A stretch of DNA of 20,089 bases from Maritimibacter sp. (GCA_003520545.1 DOUP01000277.1:194-20282); one strand, 5' to 3'; counted from the stretch's first letter, positions 1 to 7,437 are shown. Notes: generated from the sequence alone by a model not told the origin. Program-made: numbers and translations.

Positions 1-501
1 GTCGATCGCGGCAAGCGCGGTTGCTTCGTCCATGGCGACGATCACGCCTTTGCCCGCAGCCAAGCCGTCGGCTTTTACCACGATGGGAGCGCCCTGATTT
101 CGGATGTGGTCCTTCGCGGGCGCGGCTTCGGTGAAGCGCGCGTAGGCGGCTGTCGGCGCACCTGCCGCGTCGCAGACCTCTTTCGTGAAGCTCTTGGAAG
201 CTTCGAGCCGCGCGGCTTCTTTCGAGGGGCCGAAGGCCAGGATGCCCGCTTGTTCCAGCGCGTCCACCACGCCGTTGGCCAGTGGTGCTTCCGGTCCGAC
301 GATGACGAAGGAAATGGCATTGATGTTGCAAAACTCTACGACTCTTTCGCCATCTTCCACGTCCAGCACCGCACATTCCGCGATTTGTGCAATTCCGGCA
401 TTTCCCGGCGCGACGATCAGCTTGTCGCATTTGGGGTTCTGCATCACCGCCCAGGCCAGGGCATGTTCGCGGCCACCGCCGCCCAGGATGAGGATATTCA
501 C
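1..501 (-). CDS. purD: Phosphoribosylamine-glycine ligase (GAR synthetase), N-terminal part
   Basis: The enzyme makes glycinamide ribonucleotide from phosphoribosylamine, glycine and ATP, the second step of purine synthesis, in the cytoplasm. The 167 codons visible begin with a GTG at 501 and read VNILILGGGGREHALAWAV, the conserved PurD N-terminus with its glycine-rich loop. Further on come GPEAPLANGVVDAL and the start of the ATP-grasp domain (APIVVKADGLAAGKGVIVA). An AAGGA ribosome-binding site lies 8 nt upstream (minus strand, 514-510). The family is about 420 residues, so the C-terminal 60 percent lies off the left edge; there is no frameshift in the visible part. It is divergent from the PfpI-family gene. 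Identity is very secure; only the GTG start is inferred. Confidence 0.96.
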   Translation of the reverse strand, partial: MNILILGGGGREHALAWAVMQNPKCDKLIVAPGNAGIAQIAECAVLDVEDGERVVEFCNINAISFVIVGPEAPLANGVVDALEQAGILAFGPSKEAARLEASKSFTKEVCDAAGAPTAAYARFTEAAPAKDHIRNQGAPIVVKADGLAAGKGVIVAMDEATALAAID

Positions 502-656
502 CGGGATCGTCCTTTCGTTGGTCCTGCGTGGAATAGCCAGAAGCCGCCGGAGGGGCAAGCAAGGGCTGGTCGGCGGGGCGCCGCCGGCGCGCCATGGAGA
601 CAGGAACCGATCGGCATCACCACCCGTTGTGGGAAGCGAACTGAAAGGAGGACCTC
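502..656. other. Divergent intergenic region purD / PfpI-family gene
   Basis: This spacer must hold promoters for both divergent genes, but I cannot identify convincing -35/-10 pairs. A GC-only hairpin is visible at 571-586 (CGGCGG, loop ggcg, CCGCCG). A strong AAGGAGG ribosome-binding site at 645-651 sits 5 nt before the plus-strand ATG at 657. Confidence 0.5.
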
Positions 657-1217
657 ATGTCCGAACTGAAAGATTATCGTATCGCCATTCTCGCCACCAA
701 CGGGTTCGAGCAATCCGAGTTGGAGGTGCCGCTTGAAAAACTCCGCGCGGCGGGGGCCGAGGTGCATGTTGTCAGCCCCGAGGACGAAGACATCACCGGT
801 TGGGATGAAGCCGACTGGGGCCGTAACGTGCCCGTGGACGTGACCTTGTCCGAAGCCGACCCGGAGGTCTATGACGCGCTCGTGCTCCCCGGCGGGCAGA
901 TCAACCCGGACCTTCTGCGATTGAACAAGGATGCGCTTGGCTTCGTGGATGCGTTCTTCGATGCCGGCAAGACCATTGCCGCGATTTGCCACGCACCGTG
1001 GTTACTGGTCGAAACCGGGATCGCCGGTGGGCGCCGCATGACGTCTTTCCCGTCGATCCGGACCGATGTGGAAAATGCAGGCGGCATCTGGGAAGACAGC
1101 GCCGTGGTGGCCGACAACGGCATCGTCACCAGCCGCAACCCGGATGATCTGGACGCTTTCGTCGCCGAGATCATCGAAGAGGTGCAGGAAGGTAAACACC
1201 AGCGCAAAGCGGCCTGA
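657..1217 (+). CDS. DJ-1/PfpI-family protein (class I glutamine amidotransferase-like fold)
   Basis: The 186-residue protein belongs to the DJ-1/PfpI/YhbO superfamily, whose members act as proteases, deglycases or stress chaperones; the substrate here cannot be read from sequence. Visible motifs are the N-terminal strand and acidic residue (GFEQSELEVP, Glu18), the VLPGG turn at 76-80, and the nucleophile elbow AAICHAPW with Cys111-His112. This Cys-His pair plus Glu18 matches the PfpI catalytic arrangement. The length is typical of single-domain bacterial members. The ATG at 657 is fixed by AAGGAGG at 645-651. It stands alone between divergent purD and xseA, and a strong hairpin follows at 1227-1248. 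The family call is secure; the biochemical role is not. Confidence 0.92.
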   Translation: MSELKDYRIAILATNGFEQSELEVPLEKLRAAGAEVHVVSPEDEDITGWDEADWGRNVPVDVTLSEADPEVYDALVLPGGQINPDLLRLNKDALGFVDAFFDAGKTIAAICHAPWLLVETGIAGGRRMTSFPSIRTDVENAGGIWEDSAVVADNGIVTSRNPDDLDAFVAEIIEEVQEGKHQRKAA

Positions 1218-1226
1218 CAGAGATTT

Positions 1227-1248
1227 CGCCCCGGCTGAGACCGGGGCG
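1227..1248 (+). terminator. Hairpin just after the PfpI-family gene, possible terminator
   Basis: CGCCCCGG (1227-1234), loop ctgaga, CCGGGGCG (1241-1248): a perfect 8-bp GC-rich stem starting 9 nt after the stop codon. No T-run follows, so it is at best an atypical or Rho-assisted terminator or an RNA 3'-end stabiliser. Confidence 0.5.
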
Positions 1249-1254
1249 ATCGGC

Positions 1255-1397
1255 GCGGGCGCGGCGATGCCGCGCCCGCAACATGGTTTGTCGAGGGGGA
1301 GGCGCTGCCTCCCCCTTGGTGCTTTTGCGGGCAAAAGCACCGCCCCCTCCGGGATATTTGAAGACCGGAAACAGGGGAGCTTTCGCTTCGTTTCCGG
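1255..1397. repeat. Cluster of four more inverted repeats in the xseA leader, resembling a recurrent Rhodobacteraceae intergenic element
   Basis: Four consecutive inverted repeats are visible. (a) 1255-1265/1269-1279, an 11-bp stem GCGGGCGCGGC with loop gat. (b) 1294-1303/1307-1316, a 10-bp stem AGGGGGAGGC with loop gct. (c) 1318-1328/1331-1341, an 11-bp stem GGTGCTTTTGC with a 2-nt loop. (d) 1365-1372/1390-1397, an 8-bp stem CCGGAAAC whose loop holds a smaller AGC-TTTC-GCT hairpin. Between (c) and (d) lies CTCCGGGATATTTGAAGA (1347-1364). From memory, this resembles a sequence found many times between genes in Rhodobacteraceae; I could not verify that here. The cluster ends about 20 nt before the xseA start codon. 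Confidence 0.6.
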
Positions 1398-1415
1398 CTT
1401 GGGTAGGGTCGGGCC

Positions 1416-2969
1416 ATGGATTTGATCGACGAGCCGACGCCCGGCATGAACGCGCCCGAATTTTCCGTGTCCGAACTGTCGGGGGCGGTCAAACGCATGA
1501 TCGAAGGGGAGTTCGGGCATGTGCGCATTCGGGGCGAGGTGGGACGTGTGTCGCGGCCTCGGTCGGGGCATGTGTATCTCGACCTCAAGGACGACAAGGC
1601 GGTCTTGTCGGGCGTGATGTGGAAGGGCGTTGCCGCGCGCCAGGCGACCCAGCCCGAGGAGGGGATGGAAGTGGTGGCCACGGGGCGGCTCACCACCTTT
1701 CCCGGTCAGTCGAAATACCAGATCGTCATCGAAGAGATCGCGCCCGCGGGCATGGGTGCGCTCATGGCGATGCTGGAGAAACGCAAGGCGGCGTTGCACG
1801 CCGAAGGTCTGTTCGCGCCGGAGCGCAAGCAGGCTTTGCCCTTCCTGCCGGAGGTCATCGGTGTCGTGACCTCGCCCTCCGGGGCCGTGATCCGGGACAT
1901 CCTTCATCGCTTGCGCGACCGTTTTCCACGCAAGGTTCTGATCTGGCCGGTTGCGGTGCAGGGCGAACGGTGCGCGCCAGAGGTGGCCAATGCCATTCGC
2001 GGCTTCAATGCGCTGACCCCCGGCGGGGCGATCCCGCGACCCGACGTGTTGATTGTGGCGCGGGGCGGCGGTTCGGTCGAGGATCTTTGGGGGTTCAACG
2101 AAGAGGCCGTTGTCCGGGCGACGGCGGAAAGTGATATTCCGCTGATTTCGGCGGTGGGGCACGAGACGGATACGACGCTGATCGACTATGCGTCGGACCG
2201 GCGCGCGCCGACGCCCACGGCGGCGGCGGAGATCGCGGTTCCGGTGCGGCGCGATCTGCTCGCCTGGACGGCCGAGCAGGAGGGGCGGCTGACGGCGGCG
2301 CTGATGCAGGGGATCACGCGGCGCGCGCAGCGGTTGACCGACCTGTCGCGGGCTTTGCCGCGGGCGGAGACGCTGTTGGACACGCCGCGCCAGCGTTTGG
2401 ACCGGGCGGGCGACCGTTTGCCTGCGGCGCTTCGGTCGGTGGTGCACCAGGGCGAGGCGCGGTTGTCGCGGGTTGCGGGCGGCTTGCGGCCCTCGCTGCT
2501 TACGGGGCGGACCGGGCAGATGCGCGATCGGTTGCAGAATTGGTCCGGGCGGTTGGCACCGGCGCTGGAGCGCGGACGGCTGGCCAAGGCACGGGAGCTG
2601 GAGAAGGTCGCGCCTCGGCTGGACCCGCGCCGGATCGACCAGGCGCGGGAGCGGGGTCAGCGTGATCTGGAGGCGCTTTCGGCGCGGCTCGCGCGGGCCG
2701 GGCAGGGTCAGATCGACGGCTGGCAAGCGCGGCTGGATGGGTTGGACCGGATGCGGCAGACCTTGGGGTACACCGAAACGCTCAAGCGGGGCTACGCGGT
2801 TGTGCGGGGCGACGGTGACGTTGTGACCACGCAGGCGGCGGCCAAGGCGGCGGGGGCGTTGGAGATCGAGTTTGCGGACGGCAAGCTGGCGGTTGGTGGC
2901 GGGGCGGTGAAAGCCACGTCCAAGAAAAAGCCGAAAGAGGAACCACCGGAGCAGGGATCCTTGTTCTGA
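1416..2969 (+). CDS. xseA: Exodeoxyribonuclease VII large subunit
   Basis: The catalytic large subunit of exonuclease VII degrades single-stranded DNA to oligonucleotides together with several XseB subunits and takes part in mismatch repair and recombination. The 517-residue product has the N-terminal OB-fold (about 13-110; FSVSELSGAVKRMIEGEFGHV, then GHVYLDLKD), the catalytic core with TSPSGAVIRD (152-161), RGGGSVEDLWGFNEE (216-230) and SAVGHETDTTLIDYASDRRA from 245. A long Arg/Leu-rich helical region follows, and the protein ends in QGSLF, as alphaproteobacterial XseA often does. ATG 1416 gives the MDLxDxPTPGxNAPEFSVSE start common in relatives; ATG 1446 is a weaker alternative. The ribosome-binding site is poor. 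No xseB is visible nearby, which is normal in this group. Confidence 0.95.
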   Translation: MDLIDEPTPGMNAPEFSVSELSGAVKRMIEGEFGHVRIRGEVGRVSRPRSGHVYLDLKDDKAVLSGVMWKGVAARQATQPEEGMEVVATGRLTTFPGQSKYQIVIEEIAPAGMGALMAMLEKRKAALHAEGLFAPERKQALPFLPEVIGVVTSPSGAVIRDILHRLRDRFPRKVLIWPVAVQGERCAPEVANAIRGFNALTPGGAIPRPDVLIVARGGGSVEDLWGFNEEAVVRATAESDIPLISAVGHETDTTLIDYASDRRAPTPTAAAEIAVPVRRDLLAWTAEQEGRLTAALMQGITRRAQRLTDLSRALPRAETLLDTPRQRLDRAGDRLPAALRSVVHQGEARLSRVAGGLRPSLLTGRTGQMRDRLQNWSGRLAPALERGRLAKARELEKVAPRLDPRRIDQARERGQRDLEALSARLARAGQGQIDGWQARLDGLDRMRQTLGYTETLKRGYAVVRGDGDVVTTQAAAKAAGALEIEFADGKLAVGGGAVKATSKKKPKEEPPEQGSLF

Positions 2970-2976
2970 CCGGGCG

Positions 2977-3076
2977 CGATGTCGTGGGACGACATCGGTT
3001 TGAAATCATGCGATGATTTCGGAATTGGCGGCGGTTTCGTGGCGCGAAACCGAAGCGAAATCCTCGCCGGATTTCG
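2977..3076. repeat. Four tandem perfect hairpins between convergent genes
   Basis: Four perfect inverted repeats follow each other within 100 nt. The stems are 2977-2985/2989-2997 (CGATGTCGT, loop ggg), 3002-3009/3013-3020 (GAAATCAT, loop gcg), 3032-3039/3045-3052 (CGGTTTCG, 5-nt loop) and 3056-3063/3069-3076 (CGAAATCC, 5-nt loop). They fill the gap between the xseA stop and the convergent exported-protein stop at 3080. They probably act as a two-way terminator or mRNA 3'-end stabiliser. There is no T-run, so intrinsic termination is not proven. Confidence 0.65.
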
Positions 3077-3079
3077 GGC

Positions 3080-3481
3080 TTAGACGCCGACTTCCGGACC
3101 GAGACACAGGAGTGGTTCGTCGGATTCGCCGGTCTCGTAAAGCTCCTGGTACTCATCGTTGTTGGCGAATTGGGCGATCAAACCGTCCGGTTTCCGGTAG
3201 AAAATCCAGCATTGGGGTGTGGGGTCGTCTTCGTAGACGAAACAGATCTCGTCGCCCGAGGGATACCAGTAGCCGTCCTTGCAACGCCCATCGAGGAACG
3301 ACCAGCGCACCTTTCGGTTCGGCAAGTATTCTTCGCCGCCGTAGGCCTGCCCTTCGAAGCCGTAGGTGAGGGTTTTGCCCGTGGCGTAGGCTTCGAATTC
3401 GCCTGGTGTCAGGGGCAGGCCGTCTTGTGCCATGACCGGGGCCGCGAGCAGAGCCATGAGAATGAGGAGCCGGGCGATCAT
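3080..3481 (-). CDS. Small exported four-cysteine protein, function unknown
   Basis: I do not recognise a named family with confidence. The 133-residue product starts with a clear Sec signal peptide (MIARLLILMALLAAPVMA, probable cleavage after Ala18), so the mature protein is about 115 residues and periplasmic or secreted. It has four cysteines (67, 80, 91, 126), enough for two disulfides, and is rich in Tyr/Trp and acidic residues (DGYWYPSGDEICFVYEDD). The layout recalls small DUF995-like envelope proteins, but this is only an impression. Its ATG at 3481 overlaps the stop of the upstream AlkB-like gene as ATGA, implying translational coupling. A much longer frame extends upstream but lies inside the hydroxylase gene and is rejected. 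Confidence 0.82.
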   Translation of the reverse strand: MIARLLILMALLAAPVMAQDGLPLTPGEFEAYATGKTLTYGFEGQAYGGEEYLPNRKVRWSFLDGRCKDGYWYPSGDEICFVYEDDPTPQCWIFYRKPDGLIAQFANNDEYQELYETGESDEPLLCLGPEVGV

Positions 3482-4509
3482 GGATGCGCCTCGGTCCATT
3501 TGGACAGTGCCGGGTTCATCACGCGTTTCCAGTAGCGGGGGAAAAGCGCGAGGGCGGCCATGGCGGGCAGCGTGGAGGGAAGCGTCGGGGCATCCTCGGC
3601 TGCGCGCAATTGCGGGTAGGGGCGTGACGGGTGCGCGTGATGGTCGGAGTGGCGCGGGGCGTTCAGCATCAGGTGGCGCGAGTACCAGTGCTGTCCGTTC
3701 CAGGAATGCTGCGGGCCGACGGGTTCGTATTTTCCCGGCGCAGTTTCGGCGCGGGTCAACCCGTAGTGTTGGACGTAGTCGGAGAGCAAAAGCTGCATCT
3801 GGGCGTAAGCCGCGAGGCCGATGTAGACGGCGAGACCGGGAAGCCCGAAGGCGAGCGTCATGGCAAGCGTGAAGGCAGCGCCGCCCACGACATATGTCAC
3901 GTAAGGTGTTGAACCTCCGGTGCCCCGGCGGTTTATGTCCTCGCGTTCGGCGCGGTAGCCGTCCCGGAAACTGCCGATCCAGGCGCGGGGGGCAAACCGG
4001 TAGAAACTTTCGTTTCGTCGCGCGGAGTTCGGGTCTTTTGGCGAGGCGGCATAGCGGTGGTGCACCTTGGTGTGCGCCGAGGTGTGGTGGCCGAAGAGAA
4101 GCGAGATGTAGACCCATTTTCCCAGGTTGAAGAGCGCGCGCCGGGTGCGGTGGATGAGTTCATGCGCGTTGGAGTTCGAGACCTGCCCGAAGAACAGCCC
4201 CGCCGCGACAAAGAGCGCGACGGCGGGGCCGGGGCCGTGGTCCGCGTGGGCGATGGACCAGACGGTCAGCGGAAGCAGTGCAAAGTGGAGCACGGCGAGC
4301 AGCGCGGACAGGGTGTCGGCGGCGGGCAGCTCCCGCGTCGGGTCCTCGGCCGGCTCCTGAACGCGGATCAACTGGTCCATCGCGAAGGTGAAAACCGTCA
4401 TGTAGACAAGCGCAATCACGCTCCACGCGCCGCCGATCATCGCCCCGGTCGCGATCAGGGCGACGGGGATCAAGGTGGCTGTGGCATAGGCGCGAACCGG
4501 GTGGGTCAT
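3478..4509 (-). CDS. AlkB-like integral-membrane diiron hydroxylase (alkane 1-monooxygenase/fatty acid desaturase superfamily)
   Basis: The 343-residue membrane protein has the full histidine-box set of AlkB-type non-haem diiron enzymes: HELIH (116-120), HHTSAHTKVHH (141-151), the DYVQHYG form of the HYG signature (244-250) and RHSDHH (286-291). Hydrophobic segments lie at about 10-45, 66-88, 95-110, 128-140 and 202-243. Family members insert oxygen at terminal C-H bonds of alkanes or other chains, with electrons from rubredoxin or ferredoxin. No rubredoxin domain is fused and none is encoded nearby. The protein is shorter than classical AlkB (about 400 residues), so the substrate may not be an alkane. 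The first possible ATG is 4509, with only a weak ribosome-binding site. Its stop overlaps the start of the exported protein. The superfamily call is strong; calling it alkB would over-reach. Confidence 0.9.
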   Translation of the reverse strand: MTHPVRAYATATLIPVALIATGAMIGGAWSVIALVYMTVFTFAMDQLIRVQEPAEDPTRELPAADTLSALLAVLHFALLPLTVWSIAHADHGPGPAVALFVAAGLFFGQVSNSNAHELIHRTRRALFNLGKWVYISLLFGHHTSAHTKVHHRYAASPKDPNSARRNESFYRFAPRAWIGSFRDGYRAEREDINRRGTGGSTPYVTYVVGGAAFTLAMTLAFGLPGLAVYIGLAAYAQMQLLLSDYVQHYGLTRAETAPGKYEPVGPQHSWNGQHWYSRHLMLNAPRHSDHHAHPSRPYPQLRAAEDAPTLPSTLPAMAALALFPRYWKRVMNPALSKWTEAHP

Positions 4510-4622
4510 GGGCCCATGTTAGGCGGGTCGCGGGGTGTCGGAAAGGGCCGCCGTGACGCAGGTGGTCAATTGCGCTTGACCCCGCGGGCGCAAGCCGCAT
4601 TCTCGCAACCCGGAGGATTGTA
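4510..4622. promoter_or_regulatory. Divergent spacer with a possible plus-strand promoter
   Basis: A TTGACC at 4576-4581 is followed after 17 nt by ATTCTC (4599-4604), a weak sigma-70-like pair upstream of the YhhN-family gene. The same stretch has a loose inverted repeat (TTGCGC around 4570, GCGCAA around 4588). A GGAGG ribosome-binding site at 4612-4616 is clear. I see no convincing promoter for the minus-strand hydroxylase. Confidence 0.35.
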
Positions 4623-5246
4623 ATGGCACCCTTACTTGCTTGGGCCGGTCTGCTCGCTGCGATGATATACCTGCCGCTGTCGGAGGACGAGTCGAATTGG
4701 CCGCGCTCGGTTGTGAAAACCCTGCCGCTCTTGCTGTTCGCCTATGCGGCATGGGCGAGCGGCCGAGAGGCGTTCCTGATCGCTGGGCTGTTTCTGTCCG
4801 CCCTTGGCGACATGGCGCTGTCGCGCCGCGGCGAGGCGGCGTTCATGTTCGGGCTGGCCGCCTTCGCGCTCGCGCATCTGCTGTATATCCTGCACTTCCT
4901 GGTGTTGGCGGACGCGCCTTTGTGGGAGGCTTTCATCATCAACCCGGCCATGGCGGTGTTCTTAGTGGCCTACGGCGTGCTCGCCGAGGTTTGGCTGGTG
5001 CCCTACACGGGTCATCTGAAGCTGGCGGTGCGGGTCTATATCCTGCTGATTACGCTGATGGGGATCGCCGCGCTGGCCATGCCGATCGGGCTGGCTTTCG
5101 TCGGAGCCGCGTTCTTCATCGCGTCTGACACGTTGCTGGCGCTTCAGATGTTCCGGATGAGTGACGAAGACCCGATGATGGGGCGGATCGGCTGGGCGGT
5201 CTGGATTTCCTATGTCGCCGGGCAGGCGATGATCATGACGGCCTGA
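4623..5246 (+). CDS. YhhN/TMEM86-family membrane protein (lysoplasmalogenase-like)
   Basis: The 207-residue product is almost wholly hydrophobic, with about eight predicted membrane helices. It carries the family's spaced polar residues: Lys32-Thr-Leu-Pro, LGD with Asp63, the F(M)FGL...AHLLYILHF segment (75-92) and GAAFFIASDTLLA with Ser168-Asp169. The family includes mammalian TMEM86, which hydrolyses the vinyl-ether bond of lysoplasmalogens, and bacterial YhhN. In aerobic alphaproteobacteria the true substrate is unknown, since plasmalogens are rare there. GGAGG at 4612-4616 sets the ATG. The next gene, ftsY, begins 54 nt after the stop, so the two may be co-transcribed. Confidence 0.85.
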   Translation: MAPLLAWAGLLAAMIYLPLSEDESNWPRSVVKTLPLLLFAYAAWASGREAFLIAGLFLSALGDMALSRRGEAAFMFGLAAFALAHLLYILHFLVLADAPLWEAFIINPAMAVFLVAYGVLAEVWLVPYTGHLKLAVRVYILLITLMGIAALAMPIGLAFVGAAFFIASDTLLALQMFRMSDEDPMMGRIGWAVWISYVAGQAMIMTA

Positions 5247-5291
5247 CCCCTTTCCATGGGGGCAAAACGCCATTAGGTGACAGGCAAGACC

Positions 5292-5297
5292 GGAGGG
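5292..5297 (+). promoter_or_regulatory. Ribosome-binding site deciding the ftsY start
   Basis: GGAGGG lies 3 nt before the ATG at 5301 and favours that codon over the in-frame GTG at 5277, which has no such site. Confidence 0.75.
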
Positions 5298-5300
5298 CCC

Positions 5301-6737
5301 ATGTCGTTTTTCAGAAAACTCAAAGATCGGCTGACGAAATCCAGCTCCAAGCTTGAAGAAGGTTTGGAGGCGATCGTCGAGGATGGGGGCGAGGAAGAGG
5401 AAGTCGTGCAGGCGGCTGAGCCTGATCCAAAACCTGATCCGAAACCTGCGCAGGACCCGTCGCCGGATGTGACGCCTGAGCCGGACCCGGAGCCGACGCC
5501 GGAGCCGGAGAATGTGCCTGAACCGGAACCGACGCCGACGCCGGAACCGGAGAATGTGCCTGAACCGGAACCGGCGCCTGAGCCCTCGCCGGAACCGGAG
5601 GTGCCGCCGGCACCCGAGCCGGATTTACCGGGCACGCCCGGTCGTACGCCGGATGCGGACCCGCAACCGGACGTGACACCCGAACCGATGCCCCAGGAGA
5701 TGCCGCACTCTGCGCCCGTCGAAGCCCCGGCCGAGACGCCCGAGGAAGCGCCGCAGCCGACAGACCCGACGCCCGAAACTTTACCGCCCGAGATCGAGAT
5801 GCCGAGCATCGGCGATCTGGGAGGCGACCCGGAGCCTGCGACGCAAAAGCCCGGTCTTCTGGGCCGTTTGCTCGGTCGTGGCGGGGGCGAGGCGAAGACG
5901 GTCACGCGCCGGGTGTTGGACGACGATATGCTCGAAAGCCTCGAAGAGCTGATGATTGCTTCCGATATGGGCGTCGACACGGCCCTTCGGATTTCCGCGA
6001 ATATCGCCGAGGGACGGTTGGGCAAGAAGCTCTCGGTGCCCGAGATCAAGGAGATCCTGTCGCTGGAGATCGCACGGGTGATGGAGCCGGTGGCAAAGCC
6101 CCTGCCGCTTTATGCCAAGCGCCCACAGGTGGTGCTGGTCGTCGGCGTCAACGGTGCGGGCAAGACCACGACCATCGGCAAGCTTGCAAGCCAGTTCCGG
6201 GCCGCGGGGAAGTCCGTTGTGATCGCGGCGGGCGATACGTTCCGCGCGGCGGCTGTCGAGCAGCTCCAGGTTTGGGGTGAGCGTGCGGGTGTTCCCGTGT
6301 TGACCGCGCCCGAAGGATCCGACCCGGCGTCCCTCGCCTTCGATGCGCTGACCAAGGCGCGGGCCGAGGGGGCCGATCTGTTGATGATCGACACCGCGGG
6401 GCGGTTACAAAACCGTCAGGACCTTATGGAGGAGCTGGCGAAAATCGTTCGGGTTATCAAGAAGATAGACCCGGATGCGCCGCATAATACCTTGCTCGTT
6501 CTCGACGCGACGACCGGGCAGAACGCGCTGAACCAGGTGGAGACGTTCCAGAAATTGGCGGATGTGTCCGGGCTGGTGATGACCAAGCTCGACGGAACCG
6601 CGAAGGGTGGCGTGCTGGTCGCTTTGGCGGACAGGTTCGGGCTGCCGATCCACGCGATCGGGGTGGGGGAACAGATTGACGACCTGGCGCCGTTCGACCC
6701 GCAGGACTTCGCGCAGGCCCTGACCGGGAGCGGCTGA
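5301..6737 (+). CDS. ftsY: Signal recognition particle receptor FtsY
   Basis: FtsY is the SRP receptor GTPase that brings ribosome-nascent chain complexes to SecYEG at the inner membrane. The 478-residue product has three parts. A short amphipathic N-terminus (MSFFRKLKDRLTKSSSKLEEG) probably binds membrane. An acidic Pro/Glu-rich linker follows at about 40-180. The NG domain runs from about 195 to the end, with the P-loop GVNGAGKT (282-289), GDTFRAAAVEQL (311-322), DTAGR (364-368) and TKLDGTAKGG (428-437). All GTPase motifs are intact. The linker contains an exact-looking 14-codon tandem duplication (see findings). A GTG at 5277 would add eight residues but lacks a ribosome-binding site. The downstream neighbours, a DMT permease and yciB, are those usual for ftsY in this group. 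Confidence 0.97.
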   Translation: MSFFRKLKDRLTKSSSKLEEGLEAIVEDGGEEEEVVQAAEPDPKPDPKPAQDPSPDVTPEPDPEPTPEPENVPEPEPTPTPEPENVPEPEPAPEPSPEPEVPPAPEPDLPGTPGRTPDADPQPDVTPEPMPQEMPHSAPVEAPAETPEEAPQPTDPTPETLPPEIEMPSIGDLGGDPEPATQKPGLLGRLLGRGGGEAKTVTRRVLDDDMLESLEELMIASDMGVDTALRISANIAEGRLGKKLSVPEIKEILSLEIARVMEPVAKPLPLYAKRPQVVLVVGVNGAGKTTTIGKLASQFRAAGKSVVIAAGDTFRAAAVEQLQVWGERAGVPVLTAPEGSDPASLAFDALTKARAEGADLLMIDTAGRLQNRQDLMEELAKIVRVIKKIDPDAPHNTLLVLDATTGQNALNQVETFQKLADVSGLVMTKLDGTAKGGVLVALADRFGLPIHAIGVGEQIDDLAPFDPQDFAQALTGSG

Positions 6738-6745
6738 CGAGCGCA

Positions 6746-6776
6746 GGGGAGGGAACTTGGCCCCCCGTTGGTTTTT
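6746..6776 (+). terminator. Possible terminator after ftsY
   Basis: GGGGAGGG (6746-6753) can pair with CCCCCC (6761-6766) across a 7-nt loop with one bulged A, and a TTTTT run follows at 6772-6776. The stem is short and imperfect, so this is tentative. Confidence 0.4.
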
Positions 6777-6897
6777 CTTGCTCTCGGCGCAGTTTTCGCC
6801 TCCATCGCCCAAAAAATTCCATTTTGTGCCCGTATGTGTCATGCTGTCGACCAGAGAGGCTGACAAAAAACGAATGCTCGAAGGCGGATAAGGGCTC

Positions 6898-7437
6898 ATG
6901 GGTAAGCGCAAGACCACCGAACCGACTTTGCTGTTGAAAGGCACCCGGACCGCTTTGTCCTTTGTGGCGGAAGCGACGCGGTTGGCAATCTCTGATCCCT
7001 ACCCGGAGCAGGGCCAGCCAGGGTTTTCCGTGATGGCCGACGTGCTTGCGCGGTCGGTGCTGTTCGCCAACTGGGAAGTGGTGGGTGCCGCTGCCCTGAT
7101 CCGGGCCGGAGATACGGTGCGGGTGGCGGAGGCCGGGCTGCTGGGCAGTTATCGGACCGATGAATTCATGCGGCGGCTGACGTATCGCATGTTGGCGGAC
7201 GCGACCCATGAACTGGCGGGTGTCGACTATATCGAGGATGCCTTCCGCGAACGGTTCGAGATCGCTGATTTCATCGAACGTCGTCGGGCCAACCGGGCGG
7301 ACGACAAAGCCGCACGTCCCGAGCCGGTAGGGGCGCTGGTCATCCCGCTCGATGGCGCCATGGCGGAACGGATTGCCCGCCACGACGTGCGAAAAAGCGA
7401 GGCAATTCCACGTGCACCCCGGGTCGCGACGCTCTAG
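6898..7437 (+). CDS. Hypothetical cytoplasmic protein, 179 residues
   Basis: I do not recognise a family. The product has no signal peptide, no membrane segment and no cysteine. It begins with a basic stretch (MGKRKTTEPTLLLKG) and is predicted mainly helical from about 16 to 130. The centre (WEVVGAAALIRAGDTVRVAEAGLLG, about 59-83) is mixed, and an Arg-rich segment (ERRRANRADDKAARP) lies before the tail. The ATG at 6898 follows a weak AAGGG about 4 nt upstream. It lies 160 nt after ftsY and 9 nt before the EamA permease, so it is probably co-transcribed with that gene. Codon use matches the neighbours and the frame is uninterrupted, which supports a real gene. Confidence 0.72.
   Translation: MGKRKTTEPTLLLKGTRTALSFVAEATRLAISDPYPEQGQPGFSVMADVLARSVLFANWEVVGAAALIRAGDTVRVAEAGLLGSYRTDEFMRRLTYRMLADATHELAGVDYIEDAFRERFEIADFIERRRANRADDKAARPEPVGALVIPLDGAMAERIARHDVRKSEAIPRAPRVATL

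Noticed and set aside
1002..2726. 574-codon open frame on the minus strand
   Set aside because: It lies antisense to xseA, is dominated by Arg, Pro and Gln as expected for an antisense frame of GC-rich DNA, and has no recognisable domain.
3482..4117. N-terminal extension of the exported protein frame
   Set aside because: It runs through the AlkB-like gene in another frame; the internal ATG at 3481 gives a clean signal peptide.
5273..6049. Minus-strand frame encoding long Gly-Ser repeats
   Set aside because: The GSGSG pattern is just the reverse complement of the Pro/Glu codons in the FtsY linker.
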